A stretch of DNA of 64,000 nucleotides from Desulfobacteraceae bacterium (GTDB lineage Bacteria > Desulfobacterota > Desulfobacteria > Desulfobacterales > Desulfobacteraceae). The stretch covers positions 19,778-83,777 of the forward strand of contig JAAEMK010000042.1 of NCBI GenBank assembly GCA_024225635.1. The letters are read 5' to 3'. Numbering within the stretch: the first letter of the stretch is position 1; each line of letters begins with the position of its first letter. A program made the position numbers and the translations under genes. The notes under the pieces were generated by a model. That model was given only the letters and a program-made list of their open reading frames with translations. It ran no database searches and was not told the origin of the DNA. Shown here piece after piece: positions 17,241-24,899 of the stretch.

Positions 17241-17678
17241 ATGAGCACGGCCCCCGACGTAAGGATGCACTCCGCCGAGCACCTGCTGAACCAGACCATG
17301 GTGAGGATGTTCGGCTGCCAGCGCTGCTTCAGCGCCCATATCAACAAGAAGAAGTCCAAGTGCGACTACCGGTTTGACCGGATGCTCACGGATGAGGAAC
17401 TCCGGGAGATAGAGACCCGGGTCATCCAGGTGATCCGGGATGATCTTCCGGTCACCCTGGAGTTTGTCTCCCCCGGGGAGGCCGAGGAGAATTATAACAT
17501 CGAGCGGGTACCGGACGGAGACGCGCTTGAGAAATTCAGGATCGTTCACATGGGGGATTATGACGCCTGCCCCTGCATCGGTACCCATGTGAGTTCCACG
17601 GCCGAGATCAACGGCTTCAGGATCATTTCCGCGGATTTCAACGATAGCGTCCTCAGGATCCGGTTCAAGCTTTCCTGA
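17241..17678 (+). CDS. AlaX-like tRNA-editing protein
   Basis: A 145-residue free-standing editing domain related to the second additional domain of threonyl- and alanyl-tRNA synthetases, which removes wrongly attached amino acids from tRNA. The zinc-binding motifs HxxxH (H10-H14, MHSAEHLLNQ) and CxxxH (C112-H116, CIGTHVSST) are both present. GAGGAAAA precedes the ATG. At this length it is close to the smallest AlaX type. It sits between rho and the omega-amidase gene (14 bases on), so the three may be co-transcribed. Whether it prefers alanyl- or threonyl-tRNA carrying the wrong residue is not shown by sequence. Confidence 0.88.
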   Translation: MSTAPDVRMHSAEHLLNQTMVRMFGCQRCFSAHINKKKSKCDYRFDRMLTDEELREIETRVIQVIRDDLPVTLEFVSPGEAEENYNIERVPDGDALEKFRIVHMGDYDACPCIGTHVSSTAEINGFRIISADFNDSVLRIRFKLS

Positions 17679-17691
17679 AAAGAGAGGGCCC

Positions 17692-18459
17692 ATGGACGAC
17701 CTTGTTCTGACCATTGTCCAGGAGAGTCTTGCCTGGGAGGATATCGACCGGAACCTTGAAACCTTTGACGGCATTGTCAACGCCATCCGGGAGGATACCC
17801 GTATGGTGGTCCTGCCCGAAATGTTCACCACCGGCTTCACCCTCGACTCCCCGGAGCTTGCCCAGACCATGGAGGGAAGCGGTGTCGCCTGGATGCAGGC
17901 CAAGGCCCGGGAAAAAGGGGCGGACATGGTGGGAAGCCTCATGATCCGGGAGGAAGGACGCCTGTTCAACCGGCTCATATGGGCAACCGCCACGGGCGAG
18001 CTGTACTGGTACGACAAGCGGCACCTGTTTCGGCATGCCGGTGAAACCCGGCACTTTACGCCCGGAACCCGGCACCTGGTGGTGGATGTCGACGGGTGGA
18101 AAATTTCAGCGTTCATCTGCTACGATCTCAGGTTCCCCTGCTGGACCCGGAACCGCAATAACGGTTACGACCTTGCCCTGTTTGTGGCCAACTGGCCCGC
18201 CCCACGGGCATTTCACTGGAACACCCTGCTCACGGCCAGGGCCATCGAGAACCAGGCATACGTGGTGGGGGTTAACCGGGTGGGAACGGATAACAACGGG
18301 CTTTCCTACCAAGGTGACTCTTCGGTGATCAATCCAAAGGGTGAGGTGCTTTTTCAAAAGAGCCACGATCCCGTTGTGCAAACCATGACCCTCTCCCATG
18401 ACTTCCTGGAATCCTATCGAAGCAGTTTTCCCGTGTGGATGGACAGCGACCCTGTTTAG
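17692..18459 (+). CDS. Nitrilase-family omega-amidase (YafV-like)
   Basis: A 255-residue carbon-nitrogen hydrolase. The catalytic triad is visible as E43 (LPEMFTTGF), K109 (YDKRHLF) and C143 (FICYDLRFP). The GMFTTGF-type opening and the FVANWPAPR segment match the omega-amidase branch, which hydrolyses 2-oxoglutaramate or 2-oxosuccinamate and completes methionine-salvage transamination. AGAGAGG precedes the ATG. It follows AlaX by 14 bases and its stop overlaps the convergent barrel gene by 4 bases. The branch assignment is strong; the exact substrate is inferred. Confidence 0.88.
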   Translation: MDDLVLTIVQESLAWEDIDRNLETFDGIVNAIREDTRMVVLPEMFTTGFTLDSPELAQTMEGSGVAWMQAKAREKGADMVGSLMIREEGRLFNRLIWATATGELYWYDKRHLFRHAGETRHFTPGTRHLVVDVDGWKISAFICYDLRFPCWTRNRNNGYDLALFVANWPAPRAFHWNTLLTARAIENQAYVVGVNRVGTDNNGLSYQGDSSVINPKGEVLFQKSHDPVVQTMTLSHDFLESYRSSFPVWMDSDPV

Positions 18460-19703
18460 AAAAACCGGGTAACCCAGAAGTAGAGGCTGTCCCCCGGGGA
18501 GAAGATTCCATCGTTGACCATGGGTAGGGGGAACCCGCCGAATTCCGTGCCCCTTGCACCGTAATGGAAGGCCCCGCCAAGGGTCACCTCCAGGTCGGTT
18601 GCCGCATTCCATACCACCCTTGGCTGGACAAGGCCCGAGGGGTCCTCCACATTGTTAATGGCGGTGACAAAGGCGTTGACCAGGGGATGGAGTTCAATGT
18701 TGAGATGGCCGCCCAGGTAATGCCGTCCCAGGGTGAACAGTTCCCCTGCCCGGACCCGTTCCCGGATGTCCGGGTCCCCTGCAATGCGGGCATAATCCCC
18801 GGACCCCACCCCTGAATGGAAATACTCCACAAACCCGTACCAGTTCTTGTCAAACCAGGTCCAGGACCGGTCTATATTGACCACAAGGGAGAGAAAATTC
18901 TCGTTCCTTGTTCCCCCGGAGCGGGTGTATACCATGTCCATGCGCCATGCGGCCTGTTCAACAAATCCCGAGATCCCGATCCCGGCAACCCGGTCCTCAT
19001 GGATCGATCCGATCATGAGGTCGATTTCCCAGGCTTCTTTCGTGAGGTGGAGCTTTGCCGCAAACGAGGAATGGCTTGACCCGGGATCGTTGGTATCAGG
19101 GTCCCGGCCAGGACGGAACAAAAGTTCCATCTCCCCCGGGGCGAGGTTTGTGCTCCTGAAATGGACCATGTCGGCTCCGGTTTTATAGTCCCTGGTGATG
19201 TCGGAAGGGGAGAAGGCATTGACCATGTCCATGGGATTGAACAGCAGGCCGTTGCCCCAGGTGACGGCCTGGCGTCCCAAAGTAAGATTTCCCCAGGCCG
19301 GGGAGAACTCCAGGGCCAGGCGGTCGAGGCCGTGGGTGAGGGCGCTTTTTTCCCCCTCGCACAGTGTGGTGTCAAGGTCCATGAACCCTGTACCGGTATT
19401 GTCCGGGCCTGTTGTGTCCGCCGACCATTCGAGGCTGTTCCCCACTTCCCAAGCGGCGATGTAGTGGACATTGAGGGCAAGGGTGTCCGTGAACCCGGTC
19501 CGGTTCTTGATCCTGAGACGGGCACTTGCGTCATGCCAGGGATTTTCCCCGGTCAAGGCCTGGATCGAATCCCTGTGGTGGGTGGTTACCGTTGCTGTGA
19601 GCTTTGCCTGGCCGCCAAATTCAGACGTGATATTTCCAAGGCTGATCCGGGGGGCAAAAAGGCACATCCCAATGACCAGGTATTTGAAAAGGGGGTGGGC
19701 CAT
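18456..19703 (-). CDS. Outer-membrane beta-barrel protein of an ABC export operon
   Basis: A 415-residue protein with a signal peptide (about residues 1-23, ending APRISLGN) and alternating aromatic/hydrophobic strands throughout. It ends YFWVTRFF, the terminal phenylalanine that outer-membrane barrels use for insertion. It contains LTLGRQAVTWGNG and similar strands resembling DUF1302/porin-like proteins. It is the last gene of a five-gene operon (LolA-like protein, two permeases, ATPase, this barrel), 3 bases after the ATPase. It probably provides the outer-membrane step of an envelope transport path; the cargo is unknown. Confidence 0.75.
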   Translation of the reverse strand: MAHPLFKYLVIGMCLFAPRISLGNITSEFGGQAKLTATVTTHHRDSIQALTGENPWHDASARLRIKNRTGFTDTLALNVHYIAAWEVGNSLEWSADTTGPDNTGTGFMDLDTTLCEGEKSALTHGLDRLALEFSPAWGNLTLGRQAVTWGNGLLFNPMDMVNAFSPSDITRDYKTGADMVHFRSTNLAPGEMELLFRPGRDPDTNDPGSSHSSFAAKLHLTKEAWEIDLMIGSIHEDRVAGIGISGFVEQAAWRMDMVYTRSGGTRNENFLSLVVNIDRSWTWFDKNWYGFVEYFHSGVGSGDYARIAGDPDIRERVRAGELFTLGRHYLGGHLNIELHPLVNAFVTAINNVEDPSGLVQPRVVWNAATDLEVTLGGAFHYGARGTEFGGFPLPMVNDGIFSPGDSLYFWVTRFF

Positions 19704-19706
19704 GGG

Positions 19707-20393
19707 CTATCCTGCCAGGCCGTCATCCACAACCCGGCCGTCCCGGATGCGGATGATCCGGGTTGCATGCTCCATCACCATGGGGTCGTGGGTGGAGAAG
19801 ATAAAGGTTACCCCTTTTTCCCGGTTCATCTGTTTCATCATCTCAAGCAGACCCCTGCCGGTGGCGGAGTCGAGGTTGGCCGTGGGCTCGTCGGCCAGCA
19901 CGATGGAGGGGTTGGACACCAGGGCCCGGGCCACGGCCACCCGCTGCTGCTGGCCGCCGGAGAGTTCCGAGGGCCTTCGGTGGTGCATTCCCGACAGCCC
20001 GGTTTCATCCAGGATCGCCCTTGCCCTTTCCCGTCGTTCTTTTTTGGGCACCCTTTGGAGCAGCATTACATATTCCACGTTTTCCAGGGCCGAGAGCACG
20101 GGGATGAGGTTATAGGCCTGGAACACGAACCCTATCTTGAAGAGTCTCAGGTCGGCCAGGGCGGACTGGGTCATGCGGGTGATCTCTTGCCGGTCAACCT
20201 CAATGGAGCCTGAATCCACCGTGTCAAGGCCGCCCATGAGGTTGAGCAGGGTCGTCTTGCCGGAGCCCGACGGCCCTGCCAGGGTGGAAAATTCTCCGGG
20301 TGCGATGGCGAGACTGATACCGTCCAGGGCTTTGACCTTCATTTTTCCCTGAACATAGGTTTTTTTCACATCAACTGCCTGAACCATGGCCAT
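19707..20393 (-). CDS. ABC transporter ATP-binding protein (LolD/MacB type)
   Basis: A 228-residue ATPase that powers the adjoining FtsX-type permeases. Walker A is GPSGSGKTT at 40-48, the signature is LSGGQQQRVAVARAL and Walker B leads into ADEPTANLDS. The LGGLD-type spacer after Walker A and the phrase FKIGFVFQAYNLIPVLSALENV place it in the LolD/MacB/FtsE class. It lies 15 bases downstream of the second permease and 3 bases upstream of the barrel gene. There are two different permeases and one ATPase, so the complex is probably a heterodimer of permeases with two copies of this subunit. Confidence 0.93.
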   Translation of the reverse strand: MAMVQAVDVKKTYVQGKMKVKALDGISLAIAPGEFSTLAGPSGSGKTTLLNLMGGLDTVDSGSIEVDRQEITRMTQSALADLRLFKIGFVFQAYNLIPVLSALENVEYVMLLQRVPKKERRERARAILDETGLSGMHHRRPSELSGGQQQRVAVARALVSNPSIVLADEPTANLDSATGRGLLEMMKQMNREKGVTFIFSTHDPMVMEHATRIIRIRDGRVVDDGLAG

Positions 20394-20407
20394 GAACCGC
20401 TCCTTTC

Positions 20408-21637
20408 CTATAGGGTTCCCATTGCCCGGACCGGGGTGAAGCGTGCGGCCTTGAGGGCGGGATAGAGTGAGACCAGAATGCCCAGCACCAGCACCACAAG
20501 GTTGGACAGGACAAGATCCCCGGTTACAAGTTTCGGGTAGATCACCCTGGAGATGCCGAAGTAGTCGGTACCTGCGGCAAAGGCGGACAGGTCAAGGCCC
20601 GTGTGGGCCAGCCATCCGGTAAAGGCTAAGCCTATGAGGTCGCCCGTTGCGATCCCCATTATCAGCAGTATCGAGGATTCCACCAGCACGGAATAGACAA
20701 TGGCCAGGGGTTTCATTCCCAGGGCCTTGAGAAGGCCGAACTCCCGGATTCTTTCAAACACGGCCATGAGGGTGGTGTTGACGATGCCGAATCCCATGGC
20801 CACGAATATCACCCCGTACCAGATGAGCATGAAGTTGTCGAACAGTTCCAGGTAGCCTTTGAACATGGGCAGGAGGTCCTGCCAGGTGAGAATCTCATGG
20901 CCGGTGGAAGAGAGCCGGGTTTTGAGAAGCTCAGCATAGGCCTGTGCGTCTTCATCCGGGGGCAGCTTGATGGCGATCTCGGAAACCAGGGAGTGGGCGT
21001 TGAGCATGGTCCGGGCCGCCCTGAGGCTGATAAAGGCGAAGCGCTTTTCCGTGGCCTGCATTTCAGCCCGGAAGCTCCCCCTGATGCGAAAGGCCCTGGA
21101 GACGATCTCATTGTTGGTGTCCCGGGACATGAGGATCACCTTTTTACCTGTCGATGTGCCAAGGGTTTCCATCATGGCCCGGCCCAGGAGGATGCCCCGG
21201 TCGTCATGGGGCTTTAGAAACTCGCCCTCCATGGGGGTGTTGCCGATGAAGGACACCCCGGGTTCCTTCAGGGGATCGATGCCCACCAGGGTGATGCCCC
21301 GGGAGTTACGGGCGTTGGAGACCACCCCGAAGACCCGGATTCTTGAGGCCATGCGTGTGGTTTTGGGAAAAAGCTTTTGAACCATGGCCTCGAATGTTTT
21401 TGGGGGAGCCATGCTTTGTTCGATGGAGGGATCGTCCCGGTATCCCATGGCATGGATCTGGATGTCCCCGGTAAGGGTGGATTTTCCGTTGTCGATCATG
21501 TCGTCCACCATTCCCCGCATCAGGGCGCCGAAAAAGACCATGCTCCACACCCCGATCACCACGGCGGTCAGTATCACCAGGGTTCGTCCCGGGTTTCGCC
21601 ACAGGTTGCGCCATGCCAGTTGAAACATCATGATCAA
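20408..21637 (-). CDS. FtsX-like ABC permease, second of pair
   Basis: A 409-residue inner-membrane permease of the LolC/E-MacB class: one N-terminal helix (NPGRTLVILTAVVIGVWSMVF), a large periplasmic domain (about 40-270) and three C-terminal helices, with the conserved FERIREFGLLKALGMKP segment after the second helix. It is paralogous to the neighbouring permease at 21701-22933. A tandem 24-bp duplication lies in the short gap between them. It probably pairs with that permease and the ATPase to move a lipid, lipoprotein or hydrophobic compound out of the inner membrane. Confidence 0.9.
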   Translation of the reverse strand: MIMMFQLAWRNLWRNPGRTLVILTAVVIGVWSMVFFGALMRGMVDDMIDNGKSTLTGDIQIHAMGYRDDPSIEQSMAPPKTFEAMVQKLFPKTTRMASRIRVFGVVSNARNSRGITLVGIDPLKEPGVSFIGNTPMEGEFLKPHDDRGILLGRAMMETLGTSTGKKVILMSRDTNNEIVSRAFRIRGSFRAEMQATEKRFAFISLRAARTMLNAHSLVSEIAIKLPPDEDAQAYAELLKTRLSSTGHEILTWQDLLPMFKGYLELFDNFMLIWYGVIFVAMGFGIVNTTLMAVFERIREFGLLKALGMKPLAIVYSVLVESSILLIMGIATGDLIGLAFTGWLAHTGLDLSAFAAGTDYFGISRVIYPKLVTGDLVLSNLVVLVLGILVSLYPALKAARFTPVRAMGTL

Positions 21638-21656
21638 TCAGTTCCTTTTTTCTTAC

Positions 21657-21704
21657 CCACCGGGTGGGAGCCGGGTTTAGCCACTGGGTGGGAGCCGGGT
21701 TTAG
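21657..21704. repeat. Tandem 24-bp duplication between the two permease genes
   Basis: Two copies of a 24-base unit (CCAC, C or T, GGGTGGGAGC, CGGGTTTAG) lie head to tail, one base different. The right copy includes the stop codon of the upstream permease gene, so a short segment containing the end of that gene has been duplicated. Confidence 0.8.
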
Positions 21705-22933
21705 CCACGGCTGATAGCCTCCATGGGGGAGAGCCGCCCCACCCGCAGGGCCGGGTAAAGGGCGGAAACAAGGGTGGTCGCAACCACGGCCAGGGGGCCT
21801 GCAAGGGCTGATACAATGGATAGCCTGGGATAGATCCGGCCTGTCATGCCGTATTGTTTCAGCATCTCCGACGCCCCGGAGATATCGATGCCCCGTCTCT
21901 GGAAGTAGAGGGTCAACAGCGATCCCGCAACCAGGCCGGTGCCTGCCGCCAGCAGGGTCAAAAACAGGGATTCCGTGAACAGGATCTTGAAGAGCCTTGC
22001 AGGCCTTGCTCCCATGGCGAGCAGGATGCCGAACTCCCGGGTTCTTTCAAACAGGGCCATGAGAAAAGTGTTGAGGATGCTTGCGGCCACCACAACGATG
22101 AGAACCAGGTAGAAGATGATGCCCGAGGCAAGGTCGATCTTGATCCCCTGGACAAGGCCCGGCATCAGCTCCTTCCAGGAGAGCACGGTAAGATCCGGGC
22201 CGGGGAGGGACTGTACGATTTCCTTTTGGATCGTGTCGACCCCGGCAACCGATTCGCACACGGCAACGATGGTATGCACCTGGTCTTCCATGCCAAAGAG
22301 CTCCTGGAAAGAGGAGAGGGGAATCTGGATAAAGCCCCGGTCCACCTCATCCATGCCCGAGGTGTAGATTCCCTTGACGCGAATTATGGTTGCCGCGATG
22401 GAGCCGTCCCTGGCCTGGCCCAGGAGGGTCAGCTCATCCTGGAGATTCACCTTGAGATGCCTGGCCAGGATGGAACCCACAAGGGCGGTGTTCCTGTCCG
22501 TGGGGGAGAGGAACTCGCCCTTTCGGACCAGGGCCTTCAGGGTCGATACCCGTGCTTCGTTTTCCGGGTCGATCCCGCTGACCAGCACTCCCCGGCTACG
22601 GTTTTGCGAGGAGAGCACGCACAGGGCCCGGGCCCGCATGGTCACGGCCTCAACTCCTTTTCGGGACCTCAATGCCCGGGCAATCCGGCCGGGCCGGGGG
22701 ATGGTGAGCCGGATGTCATTGTTGTCGTTGTAGCTCCGGGCCTGCACCTGGAGATGGCCGGTGCGAATCTTGACCGAGGCGTTGATCATGGTGTCGTAGC
22801 TGCCCAGCTGGAACGAGAGCATGAAGACCAGGAGCATGGAGGCAAAACCGATGGCACAGCCGGTGAGAAGCGTTCTCCTCGGGTTTCGCCAGAGGTTGCG
22901 CATGGCCATCGCCCCATCCATGGAGATCGTCAT
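21701..22933 (-). CDS. FtsX-like ABC permease, first of pair
   Basis: A 410-residue permease with the same four-helix plan as its downstream paralogue: N-terminal helix (RNPRRTLLTGCAIGFASMLLVFML), a periplasmic domain of about 230 residues, then FERTREFGILLAMGARPARLF and two further helices. Its start overlaps the stop of the LolA-like gene by 4 bases (ATGA type), so the two are translationally coupled. The periplasmic domains of the two permeases differ clearly, consistent with a LolCE-like heterodimer. Confidence 0.9.
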   Translation of the reverse strand: MTISMDGAMAMRNLWRNPRRTLLTGCAIGFASMLLVFMLSFQLGSYDTMINASVKIRTGHLQVQARSYNDNNDIRLTIPRPGRIARALRSRKGVEAVTMRARALCVLSSQNRSRGVLVSGIDPENEARVSTLKALVRKGEFLSPTDRNTALVGSILARHLKVNLQDELTLLGQARDGSIAATIIRVKGIYTSGMDEVDRGFIQIPLSSFQELFGMEDQVHTIVAVCESVAGVDTIQKEIVQSLPGPDLTVLSWKELMPGLVQGIKIDLASGIIFYLVLIVVVAASILNTFLMALFERTREFGILLAMGARPARLFKILFTESLFLTLLAAGTGLVAGSLLTLYFQRRGIDISGASEMLKQYGMTGRIYPRLSIVSALAGPLAVVATTLVSALYPALRVGRLSPMEAISRG

Positions 22934-23706
22934 CGTCCCGCCTTTTTCAGACCCGAAAGGGTGAACAGGTCCTGGGGCAGGCTCTCCTTGAATGTGACAT
23001 CATTGTACTCCACCAGGGTGTATTCATCCGTTCTGCCCGCCTTCGCCATGGTGAGCCGGGTCGGGAAGAGCCGACCGGACATGGGCTTGATACGGTCCAG
23101 GGTCATGGTCTTGACCAGGCGCATCTCTTCATCAAAGAACTGCTGCTTCACCATGATGCCGTCCTCCCTGATATCCAGTTCCTGGCCGCCCCACACCACC
23201 GGAGCAAACTCCAGGGGAGTGGATTTCACACGGAAGATCCGGATGCCGTCCCCGGGAAGAACGCCGGTGATCTCATGGTTGTATTCCCGGATGAGGGTGT
23301 CCGACTTGGCCAGGTCGTTGTTGGAAAAGTCCGATCCCATCCAGGACTGGGACATCATGGAGGGGGGCAGCTTGATCACCCGGTTGACCTTGGGGTTGTA
23401 AATCCACATGGTGTTCCCCCGCTTCAGGGTGGCGTTGCCCTTGTCCTTGGCAGGGGCGAGGATGGTGATGAGGCTCTTCTCCTCCCCCAGGGTCCAGGCG
23501 TGGATGGAGACGGTTCTCTCCCAGGTGGGCCTGTGGACGGTCATTTCGACCCGTGCGACAGAGGCATCGCCCCGGACATGGTTGAACGCCCGCCGTACAA
23601 GGGCGTTGGCATCCGGCATCTCCCCGCATATTCCCGTTGATCCATGGGAAAGGAGCAGGAGACCCGTCAGAAGTGTGGCCGCTCTTTTGAAAAAATGGAT
23701 TTTCAT
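22930..23706 (-). CDS. Periplasmic outer-membrane lipoprotein-sorting (LolA-like) protein
   Basis: A 258-residue secreted protein with a signal peptide (about residues 1-28, ending STGICGE) followed by an 11-strand LolA/LolB-like fold. Phrases such as MWIYNPKVNRVIKLPPSMMSQSWMGSDFSNNDLA are typical of the lipoprotein-sorting LolA_like family that travels with FtsX-type ABC systems. It is the first gene of the five-gene operon and would carry cargo across the periplasm from the permeases to the outer-membrane barrel. Cargo is not known; related operons have been linked to lipid or hydrophobe transport. Confidence 0.87.
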   Translation of the reverse strand: MKIHFFKRAATLLTGLLLLSHGSTGICGEMPDANALVRRAFNHVRGDASVARVEMTVHRPTWERTVSIHAWTLGEEKSLITILAPAKDKGNATLKRGNTMWIYNPKVNRVIKLPPSMMSQSWMGSDFSNNDLAKSDTLIREYNHEITGVLPGDGIRIFRVKSTPLEFAPVVWGGQELDIREDGIMVKQQFFDEEMRLVKTMTLDRIKPMSGRLFPTRLTMAKAGRTDEYTLVEYNDVTFKESLPQDLFTLSGLKKAGR

Positions 23707-23833
23707 GGTCTGCCTCCCTTAACCCGGTATCTTATGGGGTGGCGCCGCTGTTTGTCAAGTTCCCGGGGGCGATACTTCCAGGGGGATTCCTTCCGGAGAA
23801 CCGGGAGCACGGTTGGCGTGGAGGGAGAAGCGC

Positions 23834-24794
23834 CTAGGTTGCTACCCTGTTTTTTCCGGACTCCTTTGCCCTGTAGAGGGCCTGGTCGGCCTGGTGCAGG
23901 GCCTCGGTAGGGGAAACCCGGTTGGTTATGGTGATGGTTGAGATACCGGTGCTGATGGTGACCCGGTCTGAAACGGGTGAGGTGTCATGGGGGATGTTCA
24001 GGGCTTCCACCGCGGTTCTGATTTTTTCCGCGACAATCATTGCCTCCGGGGTGCCGGTGAAGGGCAGCACCAGGACAAACTCTTCGCCGCCGTAGCGTGA
24101 GGCAAGGTCGAACCGGCGGTTTGAGTACTCCTTGAACACCGCTGACACCTTTTGGAGGCATCGGTCTCCGGCAGAGTGGCCGTAGGTGTCGTTGTACAGC
24201 TTGAAGTTGTCGATATCCACATAAAGGATGGAGAGGGGAAAGGCCGAGTTTTCAGTCTGCTTCACGAGACGGTTCAGGTGGTCGTCCAAGAAACGGCGGT
24301 TGGCAAGGCCGGTGAGCTCGTCCCTGTTGGAGAGCTGCTCGAGCAGCCGTGCTTTTTCTTCAAGGGTGTGGGCGCCAAGCTCCTTGGAAAGACCGTAAGA
24401 GCAGACCCATGATCATGATCGATCCCAGGGTGAGGATGCCGATGATCAGCAGGGCCATGGTTCTGTGCCGTTTGGTCCTGTGGATAAGGTAGACAAGGGC
24501 GAGGCCCAGGGGGGTAAGCCCGAAGAACCTCAGTTTCCATGCAAGGGGATAGATCTCCGGGAGCATCTGCGGGTCCATGATGGCAAAGAGGTTGAAAAAC
24601 AGAAGACCGATCACCATGAAAATCAGGTTTTGCCGTTTATGGATGTTGAAAAAGCTTTTGCAGAAATAGCCTTCAATGGGTTTTGGAAAGAGATAAATAT
24701 GGGGAATCCCGGTGTTCAGGTCCAGGCAGAGGCGTTCAAGCCCTGGAATGTCGGTTGTCTGTTCTATGATTTCTGCGTAAAACGATTGATCCAT
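23834..24794 (-). pseudogene. Frameshifted membrane-anchored GGDEF diguanylate cyclase
   Basis: Two adjoining frames are the halves of one gene. The first (24794 to 24360) has three to four membrane helices and ends in LLLRSFQGAWRPHP. The second, in the -1-shifted frame, continues SKELGAHTLEEKARLLEQL, then NRDELTGLANRRF and a full GGDEF domain with RYGGEEF and an RxxD inhibitory site. The two overlap in sense near 24385-24395, so one inserted base (or two lost) around CTCTTACGG explains the break. The GGDEF half could still be made from the ATG at 24289 but would lack its NRDELTGL helix. The alternatives are a recent mutation or a sequencing error. Confidence 0.85.
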
Positions 24795-24850
24795 TGTTCT
24801 TCTTTGTTGTTGCAGTCCGGGTTGTCATGCCCATGAAACGGGCGGGAACC

Positions 24851-24880
24851 TGGGGAACGCCGTCTGTTCAACGGCGTCCC
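24851..24880 (-). terminator. Hairpin behind chemoreceptor 1
   Basis: Arms GGGGAACGCCGT and ACGGCGTCCCC with one bulged base enclose a 7-base loop, 20 bases beyond the receptor stop on the minus strand. A run of Ts is weak, so termination efficiency is uncertain. Confidence 0.6.
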
Positions 24881-24899
24881 CCCATGGTTGGAAAGATCC

